A stretch of DNA of 64,000 nucleotides from Ruania alkalisoli. GTDB lineage: Bacteria; Actinomycetota; Actinomycetes; Actinomycetales; Beutenbergiaceae. How positions within the stretch are numbered: position 1 is the first letter of the stretch; every line of letters begins with the position of its first letter. Positions 1 through 10,451 of the stretch are shown here, one piece after another. Made by a program: the position numbers and the translations under genes. The notes under the pieces are model-generated. The model did not search any database. It had not been told where the DNA came from and was given only the letters and a program-made list of their open reading frames with translations. Where the stretch lies: contig NZ_CP063169.1 in NCBI RefSeq assembly GCF_014960965.1, forward strand, positions 2,451,581 to 2,515,580, in the 5' to 3' direction.

Positions 1-630
1 GGTGCGCTGCTCGCCGGAGGTGCGCATCAGGAGGTCCACGTCCGGCATATCGGGTTCATCGAGGTAACGCGCGACGGTCTTCTCGGTGATGCGCTCGGGA
101 TCGAGCCGTCCGGCGGCGACCTCCCGGCCGATGGCGCGGGCCGCGTCGGCAATCTCGGCACGGCCACCGTAGTTCACGCACATCGTCAGGGTGCAGGTGG
201 TGTTGCCTGCCGTCAGCCATTCGGCCTCCTCAAGCTCGTTGATCACCGAGCGCCACAGCTTCGGACGGCGGCCAGCCCACCGGACGCGCACTCCCCAGGC
301 GTTCATCTGGTCGCGCCGACGGCGCAGGACATCCCGGTTGAATCCCATCAGGAAGCGCACCTCGGCCGGGGAGCGCTTCCAGTTCTCGGTAGAGAAGGCG
401 TAGGCGCTGATGTGACCGATACCCAGCTCGATCGCACCAGCGACCACATCCAGCAGCACGGCTTCGCCGGCGGCGTGGCCCTCGTTCCGGGAGAGCCCGC
501 GGGCGTTGGCCCAGCGGCCGTTGCCGTCCATCACGATGGCGACATGCTGTGGCACGAGCTGAGCGGGCAGCTGCGGTGGGCGCGCACCCGAGGGATGCTC
601 CGGTGGGGGTATAGGAGGGCCGGACGCCAT
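1..630 (-). CDS. uppS: Isoprenyl (undecaprenyl) diphosphate synthase, 3' end outside the window
   Basis: Cis-prenyltransferase that extends farnesyl diphosphate with isopentenyl diphosphate units to make the C55 lipid carrier for peptidoglycan and wall polymers. About 210 residues are visible, starting [12 protein letters not shown]; the C-terminus lies beyond base 1. The diphosphate-binding motif MDGNGRWA is at residues 34-41, AFSTENW follows about 45 residues later, and the late family motif MRTSGEQR is at the window edge. The ATG at 628-630 overlaps the recO stop codon, so the two genes are translationally coupled, an arrangement common in actinobacteria. The N-terminus has a short Pro-rich extension before the conserved core. 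Identity is secure; only the end coordinate is unknown. Confidence 0.95.
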   Translation of the reverse strand, partial: MASGPPIPPPEHPSGARPPQLPAQLVPQHVAIVMDGNGRWANARGLSRNEGHAAGEAVLLDVVAGAIELGIGHISAYAFSTENWKRSPAEVRFLMGFNRDVLRRRRDQMNAWGVRVRWAGRRPKLWRSVINELEEAEWLTAGNTTCTLTMCVNYGGRAEIADAARAIGREVAAGRLDPERITEKTVARYLDEPDMPDVDLLMRTSGEQRT

Positions 631-1361
631 CAGGCGCGCTCCACGTGCCGCAACGAACGCAACTGCCGCTCCAAGTGCCACTGTGTATATACCGCCACCA
701 GGCCCGACGCCTCCCGTCTGTGCTTCTCCTCGCTCGCCTCGGCGCTCGCCCACTCCCCTGCCAGCAACGCGCCCAGCAGCGCGAAAGTCTCGGGCGCGGG
801 GGAAGCGGCTCCGGGTGGCCGGCACCCCATGCAGACCGCGCCACCCACGGGAGCCGAGAAGGCGCGGTGCGGCCCGGATTCGCCACACCGGGCACACTCA
901 GTGAACGAGGGCGCCCATCCCCCGACGGCGAGGGCACGCAACAGGTAGGAGTCCAGGACCAGCGTGGCCGGGTGCCGACGATCGGCCAGTGCGCGCAGCG
1001 CCCCCGCCAGGAGCAGGTACTGCTGCGTCGCCGGCTCACCGGGCACCTCGGTCAGCCGATCGGCGGTCTCCGCCATCGCGGTGGCCGTGGTGAACAGACT
1101 GTAGTCGGAGCCGAGGGCGCGCCCGTGCGGAGCGAGGGTGTCCACCTGGGTGATCACGTCGAGCGAGCGACCGGCGTACAGCTGCACGTCGATCACCGCG
1201 AAGGGTTCGAGCCGGGCACCGAACTTGGAGGACGTACGCCGCACCCCCTTGGCCACTGCCCGCACCTGCCCGTAGTTGCGCGTGAGCAGCGTGACGATCC
1301 GGTCGGCTTCACCCAGCTTGTGGGTGCGCAGCACGATCGCCTCGTCCCGGTAGAGCTTCAC
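630..1361 (-). CDS. recO: DNA repair protein RecO
   Basis: RecFOR-pathway mediator that helps load RecA on SSB-coated single-stranded DNA. The 243-residue product begins [21 protein letters not shown], the family's typical OB-fold N-terminus, which is why I choose the GTG at 1361; GGGAGAC precedes it. The reading frame stays open further upstream but adds no family-like sequence. A zinc-finger-like set of four Cys (CARC ... CMGC) is near residues 150-173. The stop overlaps the uppS ATG. The LexA-type box at 1491-1506 lies 130 bases upstream in the shared intergenic region, so SOS control of recO is possible, but the box is better placed for the divergent HNH gene. Confidence 0.94.
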   Translation of the reverse strand: MKLYRDEAIVLRTHKLGEADRIVTLLTRNYGQVRAVAKGVRRTSSKFGARLEPFAVIDVQLYAGRSLDVITQVDTLAPHGRALGSDYSLFTTATAMAETADRLTEVPGEPATQQYLLLAGALRALADRRHPATLVLDSYLLRALAVGGWAPSFTECARCGESGPHRAFSAPVGGAVCMGCRPPGAASPAPETFALLGALLAGEWASAEASEEKHRREASGLVAVYTQWHLERQLRSLRHVERA

Positions 1362-1490
1362 CGAGCCATTGTCTCCCACGACGGCGCGGAGAAGGATCTC
1401 CCGCGCCGCGAGATGCCTTCCCGATGCACCTCTATCCACAACCCCCACCACGAAAAATCATTGCTATTCTGCCGAAGACTCTTGCTCTTA

Positions 1491-1510
1491 TCGAACTTTT
1501 GTTCTAGATT
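1491..1510 (+). promoter_or_regulatory. LexA (SOS) box overlapping a -10 element
   Basis: TCGAAC-TTTT-GTTCTA at 1491-1506 matches 10 of 12 defined positions of the actinobacterial SOS box TCGAAC-N4-GTTCGA. It overlaps a TANNNT -10 hexamer, TAGATT, at 1505-1510, upstream of the HNH gene start at 1570. LexA bound here would occlude the promoter, so DNA damage would induce the downstream gene. The match is seen directly; regulation is inferred. Confidence 0.75.
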
Positions 1511-1569
1511 CGAGTGAGGTCAAAGCGAACGGAAACCGAGCCTGAACGAGTCGTCGCAGGGGGGTGAGC

Positions 1570-2958
1570 ATGACAGTCATCGACGGTACGCAGCGGACCA
1601 CAGACCAGTCCGGTGTGGAGACGGTGCTCGCCCAGATCAGCACCGAGTTGGACCGGCTGCTGGAGGCAGACCTCCACCAGCTGGACTCCTCGAGGTTGCG
1701 GGGGGTCGTCGAGCACGTCGAACAGGTCCAGCGCCGGGTAGAGGCCGTCACCAACCGGGTGATGAGGACCGTCGAGGCCGACGGCGTCTGGTCGCTGCAT
1801 GGCCATCGCAGCCTGACGACGTGGTGGGCCGACGCGACCGGACGACGCAAGGCACCGACCGCCGCACGGCTGCGGACCGCGCAGCGACTCGCCGCCCACC
1901 TCCCCCTCACCGAGGCCGCAGCATCATCCGGGGAGATCAGCATCGACCACGCGACACTCCTGGCCCGGGAGGCGACGAAGAACCCCGTTCTCCTCGAGCA
2001 CCTCGCGGACTCCCACACGGGTGAGGCGTTCCTGGTGCAGCAGGCCAGACTTCTGCCACCGGACTCCTTCGCGCGGGTGCTGGCGGCGTGGACGATCCGG
2101 GCCGACCCAGAAGGGGCAGACCGCAACTGGCGTGAACAGAGCGCTACCGAGCACGTGCATCTGTCCTCCACCCTCGACGGATACCAGCTGGACGGATGGC
2201 TGACGACGCAGAGCGGCCAGACCCTCGCCCACGCGCTGGATGCGATCATCGGCACGCCAGCCGAGGACGATGACCGGACCCGCTCCCAGCACCAGGGCGC
2301 CGCGATAGTCGCGATGGCCCGCCACGCCCTCGACTCCGGTTCGTTCCAGCCGCACGCCCGCGTACGTCCCACACTGTTGGTGCATGTACCTGGCGAGACG
2401 CTTCACCTCCTGACCAAGACCCCGCCCGCGCGCCCGGGCGATCCTGACCAGATAGATCCTCGGCTTCCCTACGGTGTACTCCGTGGTGCTGAGCCCGCGA
2501 CACTCGGGGACGGCTCACCGATCGCCTTCGCCCAGCTCGCCACACACGCGTGCGGTGGTGAGTTCACCCGCGTGGTGCTCGACCCGGCGGGTCAGCCGCT
2601 CGATGTGGGCCGCAGCCGCCGCCTGCACACACCCGCACAAACCCGGGCGATCTGGGCACGAGACAGGCACTGTCAGTTCCCGGGATGCGACGCACCACCA
2701 GGATGGGGCGAGATCCACCACAGCACCTGGTGGTCACGCGGAGGCACCACCGATGTCAAGCACGGCATCTTGCTGTGCTGGCACCATCATGCCTACGTCC
2801 ATCAGCGCGACATCACGATCCGTCGACATGCCGATCACTGGCACTTCACGCGACCGGGAGGGCACCCCCTCGGGTATCAACACCTGCCCGCCTGCGAGCT
2901 CCCGGCACGCCTGCACGCCGGTCACGACGATGACACGATCGCCGGTCCCGACGGATAG
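1570..2958 (+). CDS. DUF222 / HNH endonuclease domain protein (13E12-like family)
   Basis: A 462-residue protein with an N-terminal DUF222-type helical region and a C-terminal HNH nuclease domain. The HNH core is visible near residues 355-400: a zinc-binding CQFPGCD pair, then EIHH and the later LLCWHHH segment. These are the actinobacterial 13E12-repeat-type proteins, often multicopy and of unsettled function; several mycobacterial members are known to be LexA-regulated. I choose the ATG at 1570 because AGGGGGG lies 6-11 bases upstream; the GTG at 1564 sits inside that Shine-Dalgarno. A LexA-like box overlaps its -10, and a 12-bp-stem terminator begins 6 bases after the stop, so it is a single-gene unit. 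Confidence 0.88.
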   Translation: MTVIDGTQRTTDQSGVETVLAQISTELDRLLEADLHQLDSSRLRGVVEHVEQVQRRVEAVTNRVMRTVEADGVWSLHGHRSLTTWWADATGRRKAPTAARLRTAQRLAAHLPLTEAAASSGEISIDHATLLAREATKNPVLLEHLADSHTGEAFLVQQARLLPPDSFARVLAAWTIRADPEGADRNWREQSATEHVHLSSTLDGYQLDGWLTTQSGQTLAHALDAIIGTPAEDDDRTRSQHQGAAIVAMARHALDSGSFQPHARVRPTLLVHVPGETLHLLTKTPPARPGDPDQIDPRLPYGVLRGAEPATLGDGSPIAFAQLATHACGGEFTRVVLDPAGQPLDVGRSRRLHTPAQTRAIWARDRHCQFPGCDAPPGWGEIHHSTWWSRGGTTDVKHGILLCWHHHAYVHQRDITIRRHADHWHFTRPGGHPLGYQHLPACELPARLHAGHDDDTIAGPDG

Positions 2959-2963
2959 CGCAC

Positions 2964-3004
2964 GAGGGCGCCACCAGAACCGGGTGGGTCCAGGTGGCGC
3001 CCTC
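2964..3004 (+). terminator. Hairpin terminator of the HNH gene
   Basis: Perfect 12-bp inverted repeat GAGGGCGCCACC / GGTGGCGCCCTC with a 17-base loop, starting 6 bases after the stop codon at 2958. There is no clear U-tract, as is common for GC-rich actinobacterial terminators. Confidence 0.7.
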
Positions 3005-3057
3005 GGCCGGGAGAGGTGACGCAGACCGGGTCACGGTCGGTCGGCACCTCTCTCAGG

Positions 3058-3091
3058 CCTGACCGCATCCGCTTGGTGACAGGCGGTCAGG
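3058..3091 (-). terminator. Hairpin terminator of leuA
   Basis: Inverted repeat CCTGACCGC / GCGGTCAGG, a 9-bp stem with a 16-base loop, 26 bases beyond the leuA stop in the leftward direction. Together with the hairpin at 2964-3004 it separates two convergent units. Confidence 0.55.
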
Positions 3092-3117
3092 AGCGTTGTT
3101 GCGCCAGTCTCGGGAAC

Positions 3118-4957
<1,840 letters not shown>

Positions 4958-4986
4958 AGGAGGCTGACGCTGATGCGCATGTCAGG

Positions 4987-4992
4987 ACAGTA
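4987..4992 (-). promoter_or_regulatory. -10 element of the leuA leader transcript
   Basis: TACTGT on the minus strand, 6 bases before the leader peptide ATG at 4980. No convincing -35 hexamer is visible 16-18 bases upstream. Confidence 0.5.
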
Positions 4993-5020
4993 CCACGCCA
5001 GGCAGAGCACCCCGTGCGCC

Positions 5021-6730
5021 TCAACTACTCGTCTCTGTGCGAGCACCTGGTGCGCGATCCTCAGCGACGTGCAGTTCGGTGGCGCCGATCCGCACCATCT
5101 CACCGGGAGCGACCGGCGCCTCCTCCCAGGCCGTCAGGCGGCGCTCCTGTCCGGTCGCAGTGACGAGCATGGTGCCGTTCGTCGACGCCCGGTCGGTCAC
5201 CCACGCGCGCGGACCGGAGATCCGGATCTGGAGGTGAGTCTTCGAGACCGCTCCATCGTCCAGTGTGACGAGGGCAGCCACCTGCTCCTGGTCCCGAGGC
5301 GCCGGTGCCCGGCCGACGAGGCTCACACCCTCACTGCCGATGACACGACCGTCGTTGGTGTGGAACCGCATCCGACCCGGCTGTTGCCGGGCCATCGCGA
5401 GACGGGTCTCCTCGTTGTCCGGTTCCCCGGCTTCTCCCGGCACGGTATGGCTAGGTTCTCCCGGCGCGGCATGGCCAGGCTGTGCCGTTGTCGACCACGG
5501 GTTGCCCGGCGCAGCCACAGCCGCAGCATGAGGCGGTCGCTCCGGATCGTGGTGGTTGGGCATTGAGTGCAGATGATCGGGCTCCGACCACGTCTGGGTG
5601 TGCGGGTCCGGCTGAAGGGTCATCTCAGGCAGAGCAGGCGTCGCAGGTGTCTCATGCGGCGCGGGCGGCGCGGGCGGCGCCCACGGTTCCAGGTTCGAGA
5701 CCGGCAACGATCCGGCGTCGGAGCCTCCACCCGGCGATCCGGGTTGCGGCGTGGCATCGCGCCGCGGCGCTCCCAGCACTGTCTCGTCGTGGGCAGAACC
5801 ACCAGCCGATGGGTCACCAGCCACCGGTGCTGCACTCGCGAGGCCCGAGGGTGCAGCATGGTCAGGGACAGCCGGAGCCGCACTTCCCGGTCGAGGTGGT
5901 ACGGGAGCATGCACCGTCGGCCGTGCATACGGGCTCTGACCACCGGGAGCAGCCGAGGCGCCAGCAGCGTGAGCCCCGGCAGCCTGAGCTCCACCACCGT
6001 GAGGACCAGCAGCGGGAACGACGCTGCCCGCCATCGGCGTCGCCACGCCATGCTCCACACCCGGTGGGCGCGGTGGAACCTCCGGCACCCCTCCCGGAGC
6101 GGCAGAAGTACCGCCCCTGCCTGCCGGCTCAGTACCCTGCGACCGAACCGCTGCGCTCGCGAGCAGGCCGCCGGCCAGCACGAACACGGCCGAGAGTGCG
6201 CACACCAACGTCACTGCCCCGCGCACGAGTGCCGCCTCAGCGGGGACGAGCGGAACGTCCTCGATGATGCCGATCAGCACGAGAACGGTGAACGCCGTGG
6301 CGGCGACCGCCAGCACCAGCCGGAGCAGGAACGGGAGAGCCCACACACGCCCGGACCCGGGTCCGCCGTCTTGGGGTCGCAGCGCGGACCATGCGCGGAT
6401 CGCCCCGACGAGAGCCCACCCTGTCACCGTCACATACGCGGACGTGATCAGACCCGCGAGTGCGGCCACGCCTCCCCCAGCCATCATGGCCAGGCTCGCT
6501 GCGCCGTCACCGGATATGCCCATTCCCACCAGAACGAGCGCACCGCACGCGAGGAGGACAGCGAGCAGACCCGCGATCGTCCTGCGCCAGCCGGCATAGG
6601 CACGCGTCAACTGCTCAAGTGCCTCTCCCCGGGTCCGGCGCAGCGTCCACGTATCCGGCCACCGCGGACGGTCGGCCGGGGGATCCATGAACCCCTTGGC
6701 GTCAGCGTTCAGAGAGAAGAGCCCAGGCAC
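5021..6730 (-). CDS. Membrane-anchored FHA-domain protein
   Basis: 569 residues. Four hydrophobic segments lie roughly at residues 47-72, 80-110, 128-155 and 165-188. A 230-residue linker rich in Pro, Ala and Gly follows, then a C-terminal FHA domain near residues 455-560. FHA domains bind phosphothreonine; the ligand-contact signature is present as GR, SKTH and STNG. It begins 15 bases after the LarA-like gene and is the last gene of the leftward cluster that encodes a Ser/Thr kinase and PP2C phosphatase. A role in recruiting phosphorylated partners to the membrane is inferred. The GTG at 6730 is preceded by GAGGAAG. I know no characterised homologue with this architecture. Confidence 0.82.
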   Translation of the reverse strand: MPGLFSLNADAKGFMDPPADRPRWPDTWTLRRTRGEALEQLTRAYAGWRRTIAGLLAVLLACGALVLVGMGISGDGAASLAMMAGGGVAALAGLITSAYVTVTGWALVGAIRAWSALRPQDGGPGSGRVWALPFLLRLVLAVAATAFTVLVLIGIIEDVPLVPAEAALVRGAVTLVCALSAVFVLAGGLLASAAVRSQGTEPAGRGGTSAAPGGVPEVPPRPPGVEHGVATPMAGSVVPAAGPHGGGAQAAGAHAAGASAAPGGQSPYARPTVHAPVPPRPGSAAPAVPDHAAPSGLASAAPVAGDPSAGGSAHDETVLGAPRRDATPQPGSPGGGSDAGSLPVSNLEPWAPPAPPAPHETPATPALPEMTLQPDPHTQTWSEPDHLHSMPNHHDPERPPHAAAVAAPGNPWSTTAQPGHAAPGEPSHTVPGEAGEPDNEETRLAMARQQPGRMRFHTNDGRVIGSEGVSLVGRAPAPRDQEQVAALVTLDDGAVSKTHLQIRISGPRAWVTDRASTNGTMLVTATGQERRLTAWEEAPVAPGEMVRIGATELHVAEDRAPGARTETSS

Positions 6731-6745
6731 GTACTTCCTCGCCTT

Positions 6746-8062
6746 CTAGGGATGCAGCTCGTGGGTGGCACGTGCGGCGAGGCGGTCAGCCGTGGACCAC
6801 AGGCCGGCCGAGGGCGTGGAGATGAAGAAGACCCGCTCCCCGTCGTCCATCGTGTTCCACCCGTCCCGCATCATCTCCGGATCGTACCGGCGCAACGCCT
6901 CCTCCATGTCGAGATAGCCGTAGCCGACCGATTCCACCTCCTCGCGGCTCAACCCGCCGGGGGCGTAGGTGATGCGAAAGCGCCCTTCGGCGCTGCCATG
7001 CACCAGGTGTGCCGTGGCGTGCGGGATCTCCTGCATGTCGGCCTCGGTGGCGTACTTCTCCAGGACCTCCGCCTTGCTGAGGTAGCCGTACTTGCGGATG
7101 AGGGCGTCCACCTCGGGCTGCTCTCCGAAGCGCTCCACACCGGGGGCGATGATGAGCAGCTCGCCGCCGTCGGCCATCGCCATCCTCGTGCGGTAGACCG
7201 CCTTGTTCGCCACCCAGGTGGCATGGAACTCGTCCGCCTGCATCACGGCCACGATCTTGTGCACCGGCTCATCGAAGGTGGTGATGTTCTGCGCCATGCT
7301 CGCGCGTGCGGCCGCGTAGTAGGTGTCGAGATCGTCGCCGACGAAGACGCCGGTGTGCACCAGGTGGCCGGCGTCGTCGTAGTTCATCACCACCTGCAGG
7401 TAGACATCGGGCAGATGACCGAGGAACTCTTCCTCGGCCCAGTTGAAGCAGGCGCGCACAGGCGTCAGCAAGTTGCCGAGGTTGTTCTCGATGCCGTAGA
7501 CGGCCGAGGCCATGTGAGCGGCGCCGAGAGTGCGCTTGCCACCTAGGCCGATGAAGTAGTTCTTGTTGTGGTTGGCGAAGCCGAGCACCTCGTGCGGGAC
7601 CACGTGCCCGATATGGACGATCAGGTCCCACTCCTCGCTGACCGTCATCGTGTTGAGGTCGATCGGCATCTCCCAGTCGACGGCACCCCCCGTCTTCTCG
7701 GCCACCACCTCGGCGGGGACGGTCCCGACGTGCGTCACCCCGCCCTTCCAGTCATGGGCGTGGATGCGCTCGTGCGGGATCGAGCCGAACATCCACCGGT
7801 TCACCTCCTCGGTGTGCGGCACGTGCTGCCCCAGAGTGGGGATCACGTGCACCTCCACGCCCCGGGCATCCAGATGGCGGTACAGGTGCTCGGTCATCCA
7901 CCCCACTCCGGCGTGGGCCCGGGTGATGTCCGGTGGCAGCAGTAGCACGCGCCGATAGGTCCCGATGCCGAGCCGCTGCGCTGCCTCCTCCACAAGCCGG
8001 TCGCACAACTGCTCGACAGTCTTCCGGTCGATCGCTTGATCCTCATGCTGGAACCACACCAT
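6746..8062 (-). CDS. LarA-like (DUF2088) lactate racemase family protein
   Basis: 438 residues with the LarA/DUF2088 fold. LarA enzymes racemise 2-hydroxyacids using a nickel-pincer nucleotide tethered to a lysine. Visible here are LLLPPDITRAH near residue 40, the His-rich HIGHVVPHEVLGFANHNKNYF and GLGGKRTLGAAH. The family has many members of unknown substrate, and no larB, larC or larE maturation gene is in the window, so cofactor and reaction are uncertain. The ATG at 8062 opens the conserved sequence; the frame runs further upstream through non-family sequence. TAGCCT lies 7 bases before this ATG, suggesting a separate leaderless transcript within the cluster. Its link to the neighbouring envelope genes is not understood. 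Confidence 0.8.
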   Translation of the reverse strand: MVWFQHEDQAIDRKTVEQLCDRLVEEAAQRLGIGTYRRVLLLPPDITRAHAGVGWMTEHLYRHLDARGVEVHVIPTLGQHVPHTEEVNRWMFGSIPHERIHAHDWKGGVTHVGTVPAEVVAEKTGGAVDWEMPIDLNTMTVSEEWDLIVHIGHVVPHEVLGFANHNKNYFIGLGGKRTLGAAHMASAVYGIENNLGNLLTPVRACFNWAEEEFLGHLPDVYLQVVMNYDDAGHLVHTGVFVGDDLDTYYAAARASMAQNITTFDEPVHKIVAVMQADEFHATWVANKAVYRTRMAMADGGELLIIAPGVERFGEQPEVDALIRKYGYLSKAEVLEKYATEADMQEIPHATAHLVHGSAEGRFRITYAPGGLSREEVESVGYGYLDMEEALRRYDPEMMRDGWNTMDDGERVFFISTPSAGLWSTADRLAARATHELHP

Positions 8063-8069
8063 GGCCGAC

Positions 8070-8075
8070 AGGCTA
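8070..8075 (-). promoter_or_regulatory. -10 element, leaderless LarA-like transcript
   Basis: TAGCCT on the minus strand, 7 bases before the ATG at 8062; no Shine-Dalgarno is visible. Confidence 0.45.
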
Positions 8076-8129
8076 GCCGGGCCAGGGAACCCCGATGGCA
8101 CTGATGCCGTCAGTTGCCGTGGAGGCGCG

Positions 8130-10451
8130 TCATCCCCGACGGCGCAGCGACCGCCACGAGAACGCTGCCCGTAGCCGCGCCTTCCAGCCGACGCTGTGGC
8201 GCACCTGCTGCACGGTGCGGCGCACGTTGCCCCAGTAGTGGTGCACGTGCTCCTCAGCGGGGTCCGACGGGGCGAACACGGCCTCATCTGCCCGGTCAGC
8301 GAGCAGCAGCACACCTGACTCCCCGAACTCCCCCGCCATCGCCTGAGCCGATTCGCGCCGGGTGCGCCCGGAGGGCACCACGACGCCCAGGTCGAGGACC
8401 TGATCCTGCAGCTCATCCCACCCTCCGGCAACACGCTGATGGGCTGTGCCGTTGCTGCGCCGTCGGGACCGCCGAACGGCCTTGATCACGGCGAGCAGCA
8501 GCAACGGCACCCCGAACACGAGGACCGGGATCGCCGAGGCTCCGGCCACCCAGACCCAGGGGTTGGGCACACTGCCCTTGTCCATTCCCTCCGAGTCGAC
8601 GTCGGCGTCGTCACGGTCCTGCGGCGGCACGTCGGGACGATCCTGCGGCGGCGGCGGGGGCTGCAGCACCTGCGGCTGCGGCTTGTCGACCGGGTCCGGC
8701 TCCTCCACCTGCGGAATCTGATCCTCGGGGGGTGTGGGGAAGAACGGAACCCAGCCCACGCCCTCGAAAGGCACCTCGACCCATGCGACCACATCGTCTC
8801 CGGTCAGGGTGACCGTGCCCGCGTCCTCGATGTCGAAGCCGACGACGACGCGCGCTGGATACCCGAGTGAGCGCACCATCAACGCCATCACGGCCGCGTA
8901 CTGCTCCTCGTCCCCCACGAGTTCCTCGGCCTCCAGCATCTGCGCCAGACGCGCCGCACCATGACCGGCGCGGGAGGGCACCTCACCCTCGAGACCGTGT
9001 GAGAAGAATCCGCCGTTGCGCAGTGCCGCGGCGACGGCCTCGATCTGAGCGTAGGGCGAGTCTGCGCCGTCGGAGTAGCCCCCAGCGAGACTTCCGACCA
9101 TATCGGGCACACCACGCGGTTCCGGAAGCTGCAGCGAGGTGACGCGCAGCTCGGTCACATCGGCCGGCTCCTGTTGGGCCGCCGGGTCGGCGACCACCTC
9201 GAAGACGGCCCCTTCGGTGAGGCCCGCCGTCACCAGGCCGGTGTCGGTGACGGTGTTGTAGTAGAAGCTCTCCGTCAGGTCCGGCGCACCGGGACCAGCG
9301 AACGTGACGTCAGCGGTCCCGCCCGCGTTCAGCACCCACACGTCCTGGTAGGCGCCGACGCTGACGTCGAGCGTGTACGCCTCGGACGGTATCTCCACCT
9401 CGATCCGATCCCCGATGCGGCGGAAGACCCCCGTTCCGGGAGTGGCGGCACCCGTCACGTTCCAGACGGTGCCGTCGTAGGTGTCGAGCGCCGCCAGGCG
9501 CAGCTGGGCACCGCCCTCGGGAAGGCCGGTGACGGTGAAGAGGTCATCCGAGCTGAGGTCGTCAGCATAGGTACGGAATCCGGCCAACGGGCTGGGAAGG
9601 TCCTGCGGGTCCGGAGGCGGTTCGACATAGTCCCGCAGGACCACGCGAGGGTTCTGCGGCGCGACGGCCATCGACGCGCCGGTTCCCCCGAGTGCTGCCA
9701 CGGCGAGCACGATGACGATCGCGAGCACACGGTGCAGCTCCAGGCGCCCGGACCGCCAGGACACCCAGGTCAGTGCCGCCACGACAGCGACCACGCCGAT
9801 CACACCCGCCAGCACCGGTACGTGGGTGCCGAACAGGATGGCCGCTACGAGCACCAGCGCGGGCACCAGCAGGGCGAGCCAGAACCAGCGCGCCCGCAGC
9901 GAGAGCGTCACGGCGAGGAGTGACCCGAGGAAGGCCAGCAGGTAGGGCAGCAGCAACACGGCCCCGTAGCTGCCCAGTGGTGGGGTGACCGTCAGGACTT
10001 GCTTCCACACGGTCACGATGCCCACGCCCATGAGCTGCCAGGTGGTAGGGGTCGGCAACACGCCAGCCACGGCCGTTCCCGGGGCAGCCGCGGCTCCGCA
10101 GACGAAGAACACCACGACCGCGACCGAGGTGACCGTCAGGACCCCGTGCCGGTAGACGGCACCGACCACCGCAACGGCAGACCCGAGCAGCAGGCCGGCC
10201 GTCACCGTGATGTAGAAACCGCCGGTGAGGTAGACCGAGTGCAGTGGGAGCAGCGCGAGCAACAGCAGCAGGACCGGTACGAAGGTGTTGACGATCCGGG
10301 CCGGACTCCACCACGAGACGAACCGGCGGGTCAGGGTGCCCGAACCACTCCCACCTCTCGCTCGGGATCCAGCATCGCGGACTGCACGACGTTCTCGTCG
10401 GGGAGAACGCATATGCGTGGATTCCTGGGCGGGGCCGCCGTTCGCCGTCAT
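8130..10451 (-). CDS. Transglutaminase-fold membrane protein, catalytic residues missing
   Basis: 773 residues. A hydrophobic N-terminal third carries about eight membrane segments. A large extracytoplasmic region, a transglutaminase-like core near residues 455-560, a Pro-rich stretch, one more membrane helix near 625 and a cytoplasmic tail follow. The overall plan is the TgpA-like family found with MoxR and DUF58 genes. In active members the core reads GxCEQY..., then H-A-W, then D-P. Here it reads GDEEQYAAVMA (Cys replaced by Glu), DDVVAWVEV (His replaced by Val) and FFPTP (Asp replaced by Phe), so the triad is lost and it is probably a pseudoenzyme or scaffold. The ATG at 10451 overlaps the DUF58 stop (ATGA). 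Confidence 0.85.
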   Translation of the reverse strand: MTANGGPAQESTHMRSPRRERRAVRDAGSRARGGSGSGTLTRRFVSWWSPARIVNTFVPVLLLLLALLPLHSVYLTGGFYITVTAGLLLGSAVAVVGAVYRHGVLTVTSVAVVVFFVCGAAAAPGTAVAGVLPTPTTWQLMGVGIVTVWKQVLTVTPPLGSYGAVLLLPYLLAFLGSLLAVTLSLRARWFWLALLVPALVLVAAILFGTHVPVLAGVIGVVAVVAALTWVSWRSGRLELHRVLAIVIVLAVAALGGTGASMAVAPQNPRVVLRDYVEPPPDPQDLPSPLAGFRTYADDLSSDDLFTVTGLPEGGAQLRLAALDTYDGTVWNVTGAATPGTGVFRRIGDRIEVEIPSEAYTLDVSVGAYQDVWVLNAGGTADVTFAGPGAPDLTESFYYNTVTDTGLVTAGLTEGAVFEVVADPAAQQEPADVTELRVTSLQLPEPRGVPDMVGSLAGGYSDGADSPYAQIEAVAAALRNGGFFSHGLEGEVPSRAGHGAARLAQMLEAEELVGDEEQYAAVMALMVRSLGYPARVVVGFDIEDAGTVTLTGDDVVAWVEVPFEGVGWVPFFPTPPEDQIPQVEEPDPVDKPQPQVLQPPPPPQDRPDVPPQDRDDADVDSEGMDKGSVPNPWVWVAGASAIPVLVFGVPLLLLAVIKAVRRSRRRSNGTAHQRVAGGWDELQDQVLDLGVVVPSGRTRRESAQAMAGEFGESGVLLLADRADEAVFAPSDPAEEHVHHYWGNVRRTVQQVRHSVGWKARLRAAFSWRSLRRRG

